Shown here piece after piece: positions 1-8,561 of a DNA stretch of 64,000 nucleotides (the stretch's first letter is position 1; every line of letters starts with the position of its first letter). Origin of the DNA: Chitinimonas taiwanensis DSM 18899. Its GTDB lineage: Bacteria; Pseudomonadota; Gammaproteobacteria; Burkholderiales; Chitinimonadaceae. The notes below the pieces were generated by a model that did not search any database, was not told the DNA's origin, and was given only the letters and a program-made list of their open reading frames with translations. Made by a program: the position numbers and the translations under genes. The stretch is taken from assembly GCF_900119825.1 (NCBI RefSeq), contig NZ_FPKR01000012.1:124001-188000 (forward strand), in the 5' to 3' direction.

Positions 1-671
1 AGAAATGGCCTGCCCAACACCCGGAACGCCTGCAGCTGTATTCGCTGGCCACGCCCAACGGCGTGAAGGTCTCCATCCTGCTCGAGGAGATCGACCTGGC
101 CTACGAGGCCCATCTGGTCAGCTTCGAGCGCAACGATCAGTTCTCGCCGGCCTTCCTGTCGCTGAACCCGAACAACAAGATTCCCGCCATCCTCGACCCG
201 CATGGTCCGGGCGGCCAGCCGCTGGCGCTGTTTGAATCGGGCGCCATCCTGCTCTACCTGGCCGAGAAAAGCGGCCAGCTGTTGCCCAGCGACCCGGCCC
301 AGCGTTACGAGACGCTGCAGTGGCTGATGTTCCAGATGGGCGGCGTGGGGCCGATGTTCGGCCAGCTCGGCTTCTTTCATAAATTCGCCGGCAAGGACTA
401 CGAGGACAAGCGCCCGCGTGACCGCTATGTGGCCGAATCCAAGCGCCTCCTCGGCGTGCTCGAGCAACGCTTGCGCGGCCGCAGCTGGATCATGGGCGAG
501 CAGTACACGATCGCCGATATCGCCATCTTCCCCTGGGTGCGCAATCTGGTCGGCTACTACGGCGCGGGCGAGCTGGTCGGCTTTGCCGACTTCCCGAATG
601 TGCAGCGCGTGCTGGACGCCTTCCTGGCCCGCCCGGCCGTGCAGCGCGGCCTGAGCGTACCGGCCGCCTGA
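1..671 (+). CDS. Glutathione S-transferase family protein, YfcG/YghU-like (5' end outside window)
   Basis: The reading frame is open from the first bases of the window, so the start codon lies upstream. The visible part opens with a thioredoxin-fold GST N-terminal domain (LYSLATPNGVKVSILLEE, then NPNNKIPAILD and the ESGAILLYLAEK glutathione-binding segment). An all-helical C-terminal domain follows, with the usual ADIAIFPW signature near the end. YfcG/YghU (nu-class) enzymes have disulfide-bond reductase and organic peroxidase activity with glutathione, and the TPNG motif fits that group. An internal ATG at 63 is in frame but would delete the first beta strand, so it is not the true start. 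A strong terminator follows the stop codon. Family assignment is firm; the substrate is unknown. Confidence 0.88.
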   Translation, partial: KWPAQHPERLQLYSLATPNGVKVSILLEEIDLAYEAHLVSFERNDQFSPAFLSLNPNNKIPAILDPHGPGGQPLALFESGAILLYLAEKSGQLLPSDPAQRYETLQWLMFQMGGVGPMFGQLGFFHKFAGKDYEDKRPRDRYVAESKRLLGVLEQRLRGRSWIMGEQYTIADIAIFPWVRNLVGYYGAGELVGFADFPNVQRVLDAFLARPAVQRGLSVPAA

Positions 672-695
672 TCGACACGGCCACGCCAGACGTCA

Positions 696-724
696 AAAAG
701 CCCGAACGATGTTCGGGCTTTTTC
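696..724. terminator. Intrinsic terminator after the GST gene
   Basis: AAGCCCGAAC, a GAT loop region and GTTCGGGCTT form a GC-rich stem followed by a T-run, with A residues on the other side. It lies between the GST gene and the converging dienoyl-CoA isomerase gene and could serve both strands. Confidence 0.85.
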
Positions 725-740
725 TTGGTTAGCGCGCAGC

Positions 741-1562
741 TCAATCGCGGAACTTCGGCGCCTGCTTGGTGATATGGGCCATGGCCGCCGCTTCCAAGTC
801 CTTGGAGACCAGCATGGCGGCATTCCAGGTCGCCACATAGCGCAGCCCTTCGGCCACCGTGTGGTCGCGCGCGAAGTTCAGATTGTCCTTGATGCCGCGC
901 ACAGTCAGCGGCGGCTTGGCGGCGATATCGTCGGCAATGCTCATCACCTCCATCAGCAGCGAATCGCGGTCGGGCAGGCACTGGCTGACCAGGCCATAGC
1001 GCGCCGCATCCCTGCCGCCCACCTCGCGCGCGGTAAAGGCCAGCTCGCGCGTGCGACCGTCGCCGATGATCTTGGGCAGCCGCTGCAGCACGCCCACATC
1101 GGCCACGATGCCGAGGTCGACTTCCTTCAGGCAGAACACCGCGTCCTCGCTGCAATAGCGCAGATCGCAGGCCGCCACCAAGTCCAGTCCGCCGCCCACG
1201 CAGCTGCCATGAATCGCGGCAATCACCGGTTTGCGGCAGTGCTCGATCGCGCTCAGGCTGTCCTGCAGCTCGATGATCAGCGCGCGCAGCTTCTCGGCCT
1301 GGCGGCCCTGGCAATCGTCCTGGATACGCCCCTGCACCGCCATCAGCATGCCCAGATCAATGCCCGCACAGAAATGCGCGCCATTGCCACTGATCACCGC
1401 CACCCGCGCGGCCGGTTCGCCATCCAGCCAGCGCATCGCCTCGTGCAACTCGCGCCACATCGCCTCGTTCATGGCATTGGCGCGCTCGGGCCGGTTCAGG
1501 GTGATCTGGGCAACATGGTTTTCCAGGGTAAGGCTGAGGGTGCTGAAACTGGGCAGGCTCAT
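741..1562 (-). CDS. Enoyl-CoA hydratase/isomerase family; probable delta(3,5)-delta(2,4)-dienoyl-CoA isomerase
   Basis: This 273-residue crotonase-fold protein looks closer to ECH1-type dienoyl-CoA isomerases than to generic hydratases. The oxyanion-hole segments are present (HFCAGIDL near residue 65 and HGSCVGGGLDL near 120). Asp127, Glu147 and Asp155, in GGGLDL and KEVDLGIVADVG, have the same spacing as the catalytic Asp/Glu/Asp triad of rat ECH1 (176/196/204). Such enzymes shift double bonds in 3,5-dienoyl-CoA during oxidation of unsaturated fatty acids with odd-numbered double bonds. The ATG at 1562 is preceded by GGAAACC. It is the last gene of a leftward set with DUF4442 and a TetR regulator, which suggests control by fatty acyl-CoA. 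The specific activity is inferred from the motif match. Confidence 0.85.
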   Translation of the reverse strand: MSLPSFSTLSLTLENHVAQITLNRPERANAMNEAMWRELHEAMRWLDGEPAARVAVISGNGAHFCAGIDLGMLMAVQGRIQDDCQGRQAEKLRALIIELQDSLSAIEHCRKPVIAAIHGSCVGGGLDLVAACDLRYCSEDAVFCLKEVDLGIVADVGVLQRLPKIIGDGRTRELAFTAREVGGRDAARYGLVSQCLPDRDSLLMEVMSIADDIAAKPPLTVRGIKDNLNFARDHTVAEGLRYVATWNAAMLVSKDLEAAAMAHITKQAPKFRD

Positions 1563-1625
1563 GGTGGTTTCCGGCTATCGGTTTGGCTTACAGCTTAGAA
1601 GGCGCAGGCGCGCTCCGCTCGGCGT

Positions 1626-2123
1626 TTAGCCGCGCTTCTTGGGAATCCAGGCCCAGATCATTTCGCACTGGATCGGCTCATTGCCGCTCTCGTCGGTCAC
1701 CGTCACCGGCACGGTCACATCGCCCTTTTCCAGCGTGCGCACCTGGGCAATCTGCTCGGCGGTCAGCGCAGCCACTGCCTTCAGATCGCCCACCGCGCGC
1801 TTCTTGTATTCGACCTTCATGCTCTTGAGCAGCGGCAGCTTGTCGTCGGGCAGGTTCATGCCCACCGCAAAGCCAGTGGCGGTTTCGGCCAGCAGGGCCA
1901 TGGCGGCCGCATGCACGCCCTTGATATGGTTCTGGTTCTTGGCCACGTTGCGGATATGGCAGACCACCTGCGCGGTGCTGATGTCCTCGAAGTCGATACC
2001 GGCCGTGCCGGCAAACTTCACATAACTGCCCAGCGCCTTGGAGCGCGCCCAGCGCCGGATCGGGCCTGGCACTTTTTCGAATTTGGCCACGATGCGGCTG
2101 AAGGCATTGCTGAATTTTTCCAT
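1626..2123 (-). CDS. DUF4442 (hotdog-fold, thioesterase-like) protein
   Basis: This is a 165-residue protein. An open frame continues upstream, but the ATG at 2123 has a good AAGGAA ribosome site and gives the normal family start (MEKFSNAF). The N-terminal third is helical and basic. The rest resembles the hotdog domain of DUF4442 and PaaI-like thioesterases, including the HIKGVHAAAMALLAETATG helix region. The family is usually annotated as acyl-CoA thioesterase-like, but few members have been characterised. Its position between a TetR regulator and a dienoyl-CoA isomerase supports a role in acyl-CoA metabolism, perhaps release of stalled acyl-CoA intermediates. That role is inference. Confidence 0.8.
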   Translation of the reverse strand: MEKFSNAFSRIVAKFEKVPGPIRRWARSKALGSYVKFAGTAGIDFEDISTAQVVCHIRNVAKNQNHIKGVHAAAMALLAETATGFAVGMNLPDDKLPLLKSMKVEYKKRAVGDLKAVAALTAEQIAQVRTLEKGDVTVPVTVTDESGNEPIQCEMIWAWIPKKRG

Positions 2124-2196
2124 CTGGCTTTCCTTGTGCCCTGCGGGCTGCTGACGCCCCAAGGGGCAGATTGATTCGGTTTGTGTCCTCGGGCGC

Positions 2197-2760
2197 TCAA
2201 CGCGCGCCCAGGTCAAGGCGCAGCTGTTTCTTGATCGCGTCGAGCCAACTGGGCTCGAAACGCGCCACCTGCAAGCCGCCCTGCAAGGTGGCCAGCAGCA
2301 AGGCCGCCTTGTCCTCGCAGCTACCGGCAAAGCGGAAATGCCCGCCGGCCACGCCTTCGTGCAGCACGCCCGCACACCACTGGTACAGCTCGCGCATGAA
2401 GCCGCGCGCCTCTTCACGCACCGGCTCGGGCAGCGTCGCCCATTCGGCCGCCAGCATGCCGGTCGGGCACAAGCGCTCGCTATCGGCATAGTTGACCGTC
2501 AACAGGTCCACATAGGCTTCCAGCTTGTCCCAAGGGTCGTGGCTGGTGGCCGCGTAATGCTCGACGGAACGCTGAAAGCGGCGCCGAAAGCGTGCCACCA
2601 AGGCCACACCGAGATCGGTCTTGCTCGGGTAGTGGTAATGGATGGCGGCATTCTTCATCCCCAAGGGCCCGGCCAGATGCTGGTAGCTGAAGCCATTGAA
2701 GCCACGCTCCAGCCACAGGGCCTCGGCCAGATCGAGAATGCGTTTGGCGGTATCGTTCAT
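2197..2760 (-). CDS. TetR/AcrR family transcriptional regulator
   Basis: The protein has 187 residues. The N-terminal TetR helix-turn-helix spans about residues 5-55 (RILDLAEALWLERGF, then GMKNAAIHYHYPSKTDL). A ligand-binding C-terminal domain follows, with the LLATLQGGLQVAR helix typical of the AcrR group. It is the first gene of a leftward set with a DUF4442 protein and a dienoyl-CoA isomerase. An inverted repeat, CAAGCA-AG-TGCTTG, lies 18-31 bases upstream of its ATG, as expected for an autoregulated TetR repressor. Near-identical sites occur upstream of fadH at 32.7 kb, so its ligand is probably an acyl-CoA. The ligand assignment is inference. Confidence 0.9.
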   Translation of the reverse strand: MNDTAKRILDLAEALWLERGFNGFSYQHLAGPLGMKNAAIHYHYPSKTDLGVALVARFRRRFQRSVEHYAATSHDPWDKLEAYVDLLTVNYADSERLCPTGMLAAEWATLPEPVREEARGFMRELYQWCAGVLHEGVAGGHFRFAGSCEDKAALLLATLQGGLQVARFEPSWLDAIKKQLRLDLGAR

Positions 2761-2777
2761 GCGGACCTCACTTTAAC

Positions 2778-2791
2778 CAAGCAAGTGCTTG
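2778..2791. promoter_or_regulatory. Probable TetR operator, CAAGCA-AG-TGCTTG
   Basis: This is a 14-bp inverted repeat with perfect 6-bp arms and a 2-bp centre, just upstream of the TetR start codon. The same motif with one change occurs at 32740-32753, and a 5-bp-arm version at 32796-32807. Autoregulation is the simplest reading. Confidence 0.6.
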
Positions 2792-2894
2792 AAAGGCAAT
2801 CGAGTTGTGAGGGGTAAGGCGGGAGGGGTGAGGTGGCGCGCCACACACTGTTGCCTGCTTGAACAGCATAGCCCGCGAAACAGGCTGGCAACGG

Positions 2895-2961
2895 TAGGGT
2901 GGATTCGGAGCGAAGCGACAATCCACCAAGTAATTGCGGATTGCTGCGCGAATTCGCCCTA
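2895..2961. repeat. REP-like palindromic intergenic element
   Basis: The element begins TAGGGTGGATTCG and ends CGAATTCGCCCTA, which are imperfect 13-base inverted ends with two mismatches. Inside it is a second hairpin with 8-bp arms, GGTGGATT (2898-2905) and AATCCACC (2920-2927). The layout resembles the short dispersed palindromes common between proteobacterial genes. Only one copy is present here. The element supplies the TAG stop codon of the small gene at 2959-3306. Confidence 0.5.
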
Positions 2962-3306
2962 TTGAGTGAGTCGTGCTTGTGCATGCAATAGCGCACGCCG
3001 AAACAGACTGGAATCATCCTCACCCGAGGTTTGGTGCAAATAATATTCAAGAATAGGGATCGAAAGATCCCTATATTCCGGGAAGTTCGTCAGCTCATAA
3101 ACCGCCATTGCTTGTACTGTGTCTACAAGCACTTGCCCCGTCATCGTCCGCCCCGAAACTTGCTCGAAGGCACGATGAAACTGCTCAAACCGCTTCTGCT
3201 CGATATCTCTCTTTCGTGTGTCTATCCACTGAAACAGTCCTACGAGAAAGGCAATTGCAGCACCTAGTGGAGCTAGCCAACTTATCAAAATGTTTAGTTC
3301 CATCAC
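2959..3306 (-). CDS. Small hypothetical membrane-anchored protein
   Basis: The family is not recognised. The 115-residue protein starts with a hydrophobic segment (about residues 5-25, ISWLAPLGAAIAFLVGLFQW). A basic, amphipathic stretch (DTRKRDIEQKRFEQFHRAF) and a soluble, mostly helical region follow. This pattern fits a single-pass inner-membrane protein with a cytoplasmic domain. The region is visibly poorer in GC than its neighbours, and its stop codon falls inside a palindromic repeat. It may therefore be a recent arrival or a fast-evolving gene. Protein-like features rather than homology support it as a real gene. Confidence 0.6.
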   Translation of the reverse strand: MMELNILISWLAPLGAAIAFLVGLFQWIDTRKRDIEQKRFEQFHRAFEQVSGRTMTGQVLVDTVQAMAVYELTNFPEYRDLSIPILEYYLHQTSGEDDSSLFRRALLHAQARLTQ

Positions 3307-3361
3307 TCCCCCTTAACTCATTGCAATTGATGTCTAGGTCATGCGCCTCAAGCGCCACATC

Positions 3362-4282
3362 TCACAACAACGCAATCCCCGGCAGACTCGCCGCGCAGGT
3401 GGCGCGCACCGTGTCGACGAAGTCTTCCACATAGGCAAGACTGGCGCGGGCCTTGGGGACGGCCGCATACAGCTCACCAAACAGATGGTTGGCGGTAATC
3501 GGCAGCGCGGTCACATAGCGGCGTTCCAGATAGGGCGCCACCGCCCATTCGGGCAAGGCGGCCACACCGCGCCGGCTGGCCACCAGCTGCAAAATCGCAA
3601 TGGTCAGCTCGCTGCTGCGCCGCTTGGGGGCGATGCCGGCGGGCTTGAGTACCTGGCGCATCACATCGAGCATCTCGTCCGGAATCGGGTAGCTGATCAA
3701 GGTCTCGTCGGCGAAGTCGGCCGCTTCCAGCAGCGCCTTGCCGGCCAGTGCATGGTCGTTGGCGACCAGACCAACGATCTCGTAGCGGAACAGCGGGAAG
3801 TAATGCATGGGCTCGTTCGCATCGCGCTCGGACACGATGGCCACATCGGCCTCGTCCTGGTGCACCAGGCCAACCGGGTCGGCATGAAAGCCCGACACGA
3901 TGTCGAGCTCGACCTCAGGCCAGCGCGGGCGGAATTCGTCCATGGCCGGCATCAGCCAATCAAAACAGGTATGGCATTCCACTGCTACGCGCAGGCTGCC
4001 GGCTGCGCCGTCGCGGATGCGCGCGATATCACGGCAGGTCTCGGCCACCGCCGGTAACACGCTCTGCGCCAGCGCATGCAGGCGCTGGCCGGCCGGGCTG
4101 AGCTTGAGCGGCTGCGATTTGCGCTCGAACAGCGAGAGGCCGAAATGATCTTCCAGCTGCTTGAGCTGGTGCGAGAGCGCCGACTGGGTCAGGTTCAGCC
4201 GCTCGGCGGCCTTGGCCACCCCGCCCGCATCGAACAGGGCGGCGATGGTGCGCAGATGGCGTAGTTCGAGTTGATGGTTCAT
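3362..4282 (-). CDS. metR: LysR-type regulator MetR
   Basis: The 306-residue LysR protein has an N-terminal winged helix-turn-helix (about residues 4-62: FDAGGVAKAAERLNLTQSALSHQLKQLE) and a periplasmic-binding-like effector domain. The stretch ECHTCFDWLMPAMDEFRPRW and the FHADPVGLV segment are typical of MetR, which uses homocysteine as co-effector to activate metE. It is divergent from metE with about 107 bases between the start codons, the classical arrangement. The ATG at 4282 gives the normal family N-terminus; an in-frame TTG two codons upstream is less likely. It probably represses itself and activates metE from the shared intergenic region. Confidence 0.93.
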   Translation of the reverse strand: MNHQLELRHLRTIAALFDAGGVAKAAERLNLTQSALSHQLKQLEDHFGLSLFERKSQPLKLSPAGQRLHALAQSVLPAVAETCRDIARIRDGAAGSLRVAVECHTCFDWLMPAMDEFRPRWPEVELDIVSGFHADPVGLVHQDEADVAIVSERDANEPMHYFPLFRYEIVGLVANDHALAGKALLEAADFADETLISYPIPDEMLDVMRQVLKPAGIAPKRRSSELTIAILQLVASRRGVAALPEWAVAPYLERRYVTALPITANHLFGELYAAVPKARASLAYVEDFVDTVRATCAASLPGIALL

Positions 4283-4345
4283 GAGCAATATCGATAAGAA
4301 ACCGGAAAAAGATGCGTTTGAATCATAGACAGCCGCGTCTCATGA

Positions 4346-4358
4346 TGCAAACCGTTCA
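4346..4358. promoter_or_regulatory. Possible MetR box between metR and metE
   Basis: TGCAAACCGTTCA matches the enterobacterial MetR consensus TGAANNTNNTTCA at all but two positions. It lies 32 bases upstream of the metE start codon, inside the divergent metR/metE region. The match is imperfect, so confidence is low. Confidence 0.35.
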
Positions 4359-4389
4359 TCCATTCCCACTTATCGCTAAAGGAATTCTC

Positions 4390-6732
4390 ATGTTAACCAC
4401 CCATATCCTCGGCTTTCCGCGCATAGGCAGCCAACGTGAGCTGAAGTTTGCCGTGGAGCAGTTCTGGCGCGGCGAACTCGACCAGGCCGGCCTCGAGGCC
4501 AAGGGCCGTGAGCTGCGCCTGCGCCACTGGCAATGGCAGCAGGCGGCCGGCCTGCGCTTTGTGTCGGTAGGTGATTTTTCCTATTACGACCAGATGCTCG
4601 ACACCACCGCCCTATTGGGCGCCCTACCCGCGCGCTTCGGCTTTGATGCCCGCACGCTGAGCCGCAGCCAGTACTTCGAGCTGGCGCGCGGCAATGCTGC
4701 CCAGCCGGCCTGTGAAATGACCAAGTGGTTCGACACCAATTACCACTTCCTGAAGCCCGAATTCGACCACGCCAGCCGTTTCGACGGCGGCCCGCAATGG
4801 CTGCTGGATGAGCTGCGCGAGGCACGCTTGGCCGGCTTCTCGGCCAAGGTGCAGCTGTGTGGGCCGCTCACCCTGCTGAAGCTCGCACGCGTGCAGGGCA
4901 TCGCGCCGCTGGCCCTGCTGCCGCGACTGCTCCCCGCCTATGTGCGCCTGCTCAAGCAGCTGCTGGCCGAAGGCAGCGAATGGGTGCAGCTGGATGAGCC
5001 GATTCTGGGACTGGACCTGGATGCCCAGTGGCTGGCCGCCTTCGCACCGGTCTACCGCGAGCTGGCCGAAGCGCATCCGCGCATCCTGCTGGCCAGTTAT
5101 TTCAGCGGCGTGGCCGAACGGGCCGAGCTGCTGAAGACCCTGCCCGTGGCCGGTCTGCACCTGGATGCCGTGCGCGCGCCGCAGCAGCTCGATGCCTTTA
5201 TCGACTGGCCCGTAGGCAAGGTGCTGTCGGTCGGCATCGTGGATGGGCGCAATGTATGGAAAACCGATCTGGATGCCGCGCTGGACGTGCTGGCCCCACT
5301 GCATGCACGACTGGGCGATAACCTGTGGCTGGGCAGCAGCAGCTCGCTGCTGCATGTGCCGACCGATCTCGACCAGGAAACCAAGCTGGGTGACGAGATT
5401 CGCGACGGTCTGAGCTTTGCCAAGCAGAAGCTGGGCGAGCTGAGCACGCTGGCGCGCGCACTATGCCTGGGGCGCAGCGTGTGTTTCCAGACCCTGGAAG
5501 CGAATCGCACCGCGCTGGCGCGCTTTCGCGCACTGCCCAAGCGCCACAATGCCGAAGTGGCTGCGCGCCTGGCCGCCCTGCCCGAGTTCGAGCGCGGCCT
5601 CAGCTATGCCGAACGCGCACTGCTGCAGCGCGAACGCCTGCATTTGCCGCTGCTGCCCACCACCACCATCGGCTCCTTCCCGCAAACCGCCACCATCCGC
5701 GCCCAGCGCGCGGCCTTCAAGCGCGGTGAGCTAAGCGCCACCGACTACACCGCCGCCATGCAGGCCGAGATCGCCCAGGCGGTGGCCAAGCAGGAAGCAC
5801 TCGGTATTGATGTGCTCGTGCATGGCGAGGCCGAGCGCAGCGATATGGTCGACTACTTTGCCGAGCAACTGGCCGGCGTGGCGGTGTGCCAGCACGGCTG
5901 GGTGCAAAGCTATGGCTCGCGCTGCGTGAAGCCACCGCTGATTTGGGGCGATGTGAGCCGCCCGACGGCAATGACGGTGGACTGGACCCGCTATGCACAA
6001 AGCCTGACCCAGCTGCCGATGAAGGGCATGCTGACCGGCCCGGTAACCCTGGTGCAATGGGCGTTTGTACGCGACGACAAGCCGCGCGCCGAAGTGGCCT
6101 ACCAGATGGCGCTGGCGCTGCGCGACGAGGTGGCCGAGCTCGACGCGGCCGGCATCGCGGTGATCCAGATCGACGAGCCGGCCTTCCGCGAAGGCCTGCC
6201 CCTGCAGCGCGCCGACTGGCCGGCCTACCTCGATTGGGCGGTCACCACCTTCAAGCTGGCCGCCGCCGGCGCCCGCCCCGAGACGCAGATCCATACCCAT
6301 ATGTGTTACTCGGAGTTCGAGGACATCCTGCCCGCCATTGCCGCCATGGATGCGGATGTGATCACCATCGAAACCTCGCGCTCGGCAATGACGCTGCTCG
6401 ATGCATTCGGTGAATTCGCCTACCCGAACGAGATCGGCCCCGGCGTGTACGACATCCACTCGCCGCGCGTGCCGCCGGTGGCGGAAATGACCGCGCTGCT
6501 GGAAAAAGCCCTGCAGGTGATTCCGGCCGAGCGTCTGTGGGTGAACCCCGACTGCGGACTGAAAACGCGCGCCTGGCCGGAAACCGAGGCCGCACTGCAG
6601 AATATGCTGGCCGCCACCCGGCAGATCCGCGCCCGCCTCGCGCGCGGTGAAGCCGCCCCCGCAACGGCCGCAAGCAGCCTGGCCGGCCATGCCCACGGTG
6701 GCTGCGGCTGCGCGCACGGCGAGGCGGAATAA
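4390..6732 (+). CDS. metE: Cobalamin-independent methionine synthase
   Basis: MetE transfers a methyl group from 5-methyltetrahydropteroyl-triglutamate to homocysteine. The ATG at 4390 has an AAGGAA ribosome site and starts [13 protein letters not shown], the usual MetE N-terminus; the frame is open further upstream but that part is not MetE-like. The protein has 780 residues and two TIM-barrel halves. Zinc ligands are visible as His637 and Cys639 (THMCYSE), Glu661 (ETSRS) and Cys722 (PDCGLKTR), matching E. coli H641/C643/E665/C726. It is about 27 residues longer than the E. coli protein, mainly because of a tail rich in His, Gly and Cys ([10 protein letters not shown]). It is divergent from metR. 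Confidence 0.97.
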   Translation: MLTTHILGFPRIGSQRELKFAVEQFWRGELDQAGLEAKGRELRLRHWQWQQAAGLRFVSVGDFSYYDQMLDTTALLGALPARFGFDARTLSRSQYFELARGNAAQPACEMTKWFDTNYHFLKPEFDHASRFDGGPQWLLDELREARLAGFSAKVQLCGPLTLLKLARVQGIAPLALLPRLLPAYVRLLKQLLAEGSEWVQLDEPILGLDLDAQWLAAFAPVYRELAEAHPRILLASYFSGVAERAELLKTLPVAGLHLDAVRAPQQLDAFIDWPVGKVLSVGIVDGRNVWKTDLDAALDVLAPLHARLGDNLWLGSSSSLLHVPTDLDQETKLGDEIRDGLSFAKQKLGELSTLARALCLGRSVCFQTLEANRTALARFRALPKRHNAEVAARLAALPEFERGLSYAERALLQRERLHLPLLPTTTIGSFPQTATIRAQRAAFKRGELSATDYTAAMQAEIAQAVAKQEALGIDVLVHGEAERSDMVDYFAEQLAGVAVCQHGWVQSYGSRCVKPPLIWGDVSRPTAMTVDWTRYAQSLTQLPMKGMLTGPVTLVQWAFVRDDKPRAEVAYQMALALRDEVAELDAAGIAVIQIDEPAFREGLPLQRADWPAYLDWAVTTFKLAAAGARPETQIHTHMCYSEFEDILPAIAAMDADVITIETSRSAMTLLDAFGEFAYPNEIGPGVYDIHSPRVPPVAEMTALLEKALQVIPAERLWVNPDCGLKTRAWPETEAALQNMLAATRQIRARLARGEAAPATAASSLAGHAHGGCGCAHGEAE

Positions 6733-6743
6733 GCCGCGCCTGC

Positions 6744-6773
6744 GGCGGTGCGCGGGATAGATCGCGCACCGCC
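6744..6773. terminator. Strong hairpin downstream of metE
   Basis: GGCGGTGCGCG (6744-6754) and CGCGCACCGCC (6763-6773) form an 11-bp perfect stem with an 8-base loop, starting 11 bases after the metE stop codon. There is no T-run, so it may be an mRNA-stabilising hairpin or a weak terminator. A second palindrome, GTGCGCTAGCGCAC (6829-6842), lies 55 bases further on and shares GCGCACCGCC with the first. Confidence 0.5.
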
Positions 6774-6867
6774 CGGCTTGGCCGCAGCGGTAGCAATCGC
6801 GATAATGGCAGCCACATTCCGCAGCGGCGTGCGCTAGCGCACCGCCCCTTGGATCAGCCCAGTCACC

Positions 6868-7284
6868 ATGCTCACCGCCCTGCTTGTCTTCGTCGCCCTA
6901 GTCGTGGCGCTCTATCTGGCCAATCAGCTGGCTGAGCGCCATCTGCGCAAACGTGCAATGCAGCTGGATAGCTCAGCGCAGGACGAAGCCACAGCGGAGG
7001 TCGCCGAAGCCTATTTCCGCGCCCAGCCCGATATTGGCGCGCTCAGGCGCGCGAATGTCTTCGCGCAGCTGGGCCGCCCCGCGCAGTGCGATGACTGGGA
7101 CCGTGGCCGCCTCATTTGCACCTGGCGCGGCCAGGATCGTTGCCTGTGCATCGACACGCGCGACGAGGACATCGATGCCGTCTATCTGCTCGACCCAGCG
7201 CATAGCGCGTACTCGGACCCCGCACTGGAAGTGATCTGGGAACGCCCGGCGGCAGCGCGTCCAGGCGAACGCGGCGCCGACTAA
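6868..7284 (+). CDS. Hypothetical membrane-anchored protein
   Basis: The family is not recognised. The 138-residue protein has an N-terminal hydrophobic helix (about residues 2-20, LTALLVFVALVVALYLANQL). A charged coiled region and a compact acidic C-terminal domain follow, with four cysteines (QCDDW, ICTW, RCLCID). This suggests a single-pass inner-membrane protein. The reading frame shows the GC-rich third-position bias of its neighbours, which supports it as a real gene. The ribosome site is weak. Nothing in the context points to a function; it sits alone between metE and a glycosyltransferase gene. Confidence 0.6.
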   Translation: MLTALLVFVALVVALYLANQLAERHLRKRAMQLDSSAQDEATAEVAEAYFRAQPDIGALRRANVFAQLGRPAQCDDWDRGRLICTWRGQDRCLCIDTRDEDIDAVYLLDPAHSAYSDPALEVIWERPAAARPGERGAD

Positions 7285-7383
7285 GCCAGGAAGACGTAAG
7301 CGCGCGCCACCGCCCAGCCGGCGTCATCAAAGCTTCATTCCGGCGTCACGCGCCAGACATGCATGGCCAGCAGTCTGCGGCGC

Positions 7384-8547
7384 ATGACAGCCCACCGCCT
7401 GCACCTAGCCCTGGTTACCGAAACCTTTCCCCCCGAAGTGAACGGCGTTGCCATGACGGTAGGCCGTATGGCACATGGCCTGCGCGAACGTGGCCATCGG
7501 GTCGAGCTGATCCGCCCACGCCAACGCGGTGATGGCGCGCCGCTGCGTGATGAAATGCTGGTGCGCGGCCTGGGCATACCCAACTACCCGGAGCTGCGCT
7601 TTGGCCTGCCGGCCACCGGCCGCCTGCTGCAGCGCTGGCGCCAGCAGCGCCCCGATCTGGTGGTGGCGGTGACCGAAGGCCCCTTGGGCTGGAGCGCGCT
7701 GCGCGCCGCGCGCAAGCTCGGCATTCCGGCCATCTCGGAATTCCATACCAATTTCCACAGCTATAGCGAGCACTACGGCATGGGCTGGCTGGAGCGGCCG
7801 CTGCGGGGTTATCTGCGCAGCTTTCACAACCGCAATCTGGCCACGCTGATTCCCAGCGAGGACGTGAAGACCGAGCTCGAGGGCCAGGGCTTTGGCAAGC
7901 TGGAGGTGGTGGCGCGTGGCGTGGACACCAGCCTGTTCGATCCAGCCAAGCGCGATGCCGGTCTGCGCGCCAGCTGGGGGGTGAACGACTGCACCCAGGT
8001 GGTCGCCTATGTGGGGCGCATGGCGGCGGAGAAGAACCTGCCCCTGGTGCTGGCCGCCTTCAAGCAGATGCAGGCCATCCGCCCGAACAGCCAGCTGCTG
8101 TGGGTGGGCGATGGCCCGGAGCGCGCTGCCCTGCAGGCCAGCCACCCCGAGCAACTGTTTGCCGGCATGCAGCGCAACGAGGCGCTGGCGCGCCACTATG
8201 CCTCGGCCGATGTGTTTCTGTTCGCCAGCACCACCGAGACCTACGGCAATGTGACCGTGGAGGCGATGGCCAGCGGCCTGGGTGTGCTGGCCTATGACTA
8301 CGCGGCCGCGCGCGCGCATATCCGCCACCATGAGAACGGCCTGAAAGCCGCCTTCGACGATGACGCCGATTTCATCGAACAGGCGCGCTACGCAGCCAGC
8401 TACCCGAGCGTGATGCGTGAACTGGGCCTGGCCGCACGCCAGACCACTGCCCAGCTTGGTTGGGAGCGCATCGTGCAGCGTTTCGAGGAAGTGGTACACC
8501 AGGCGCTGCAGCGCGCGCCGCAGTCGCTGGCGCTTGGCGCCAGTTAG
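7384..8547 (+). CDS. Glycosyltransferase family 4 (GT-B fold) protein
   Basis: The protein has 387 residues. The N-terminal Rossmann half starts with the nucleotide-sugar glycosyltransferase signature (LALVTETFPPEVNGVAMTVGR). The C-terminal half has VAYVGRMAAEKNLPLVLAAF and the GT4 E-x7-E region (ASTTETYGNVTVEAMASG). It resembles GDP-mannose-dependent alpha-mannosyltransferases and diglycosyl-lipid synthases of the MgtA/SqdX kind, acting at the cytoplasmic membrane. The ATG at 7384 gives the usual short lead before the first strand; an in-frame ATG at 7363 is the alternative. The PAP2 gene 14 bases downstream suggests a shared role in glycolipid or phospholipid metabolism. The acceptor cannot be told from sequence. 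Confidence 0.85.
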   Translation: MTAHRLHLALVTETFPPEVNGVAMTVGRMAHGLRERGHRVELIRPRQRGDGAPLRDEMLVRGLGIPNYPELRFGLPATGRLLQRWRQQRPDLVVAVTEGPLGWSALRAARKLGIPAISEFHTNFHSYSEHYGMGWLERPLRGYLRSFHNRNLATLIPSEDVKTELEGQGFGKLEVVARGVDTSLFDPAKRDAGLRASWGVNDCTQVVAYVGRMAAEKNLPLVLAAFKQMQAIRPNSQLLWVGDGPERAALQASHPEQLFAGMQRNEALARHYASADVFLFASTTETYGNVTVEAMASGLGVLAYDYAAARAHIRHHENGLKAAFDDDADFIEQARYAASYPSVMRELGLAARQTTAQLGWERIVQRFEEVVHQALQRAPQSLALGAS

Positions 8548-8561
8548 CCAAGGAGATAGCA

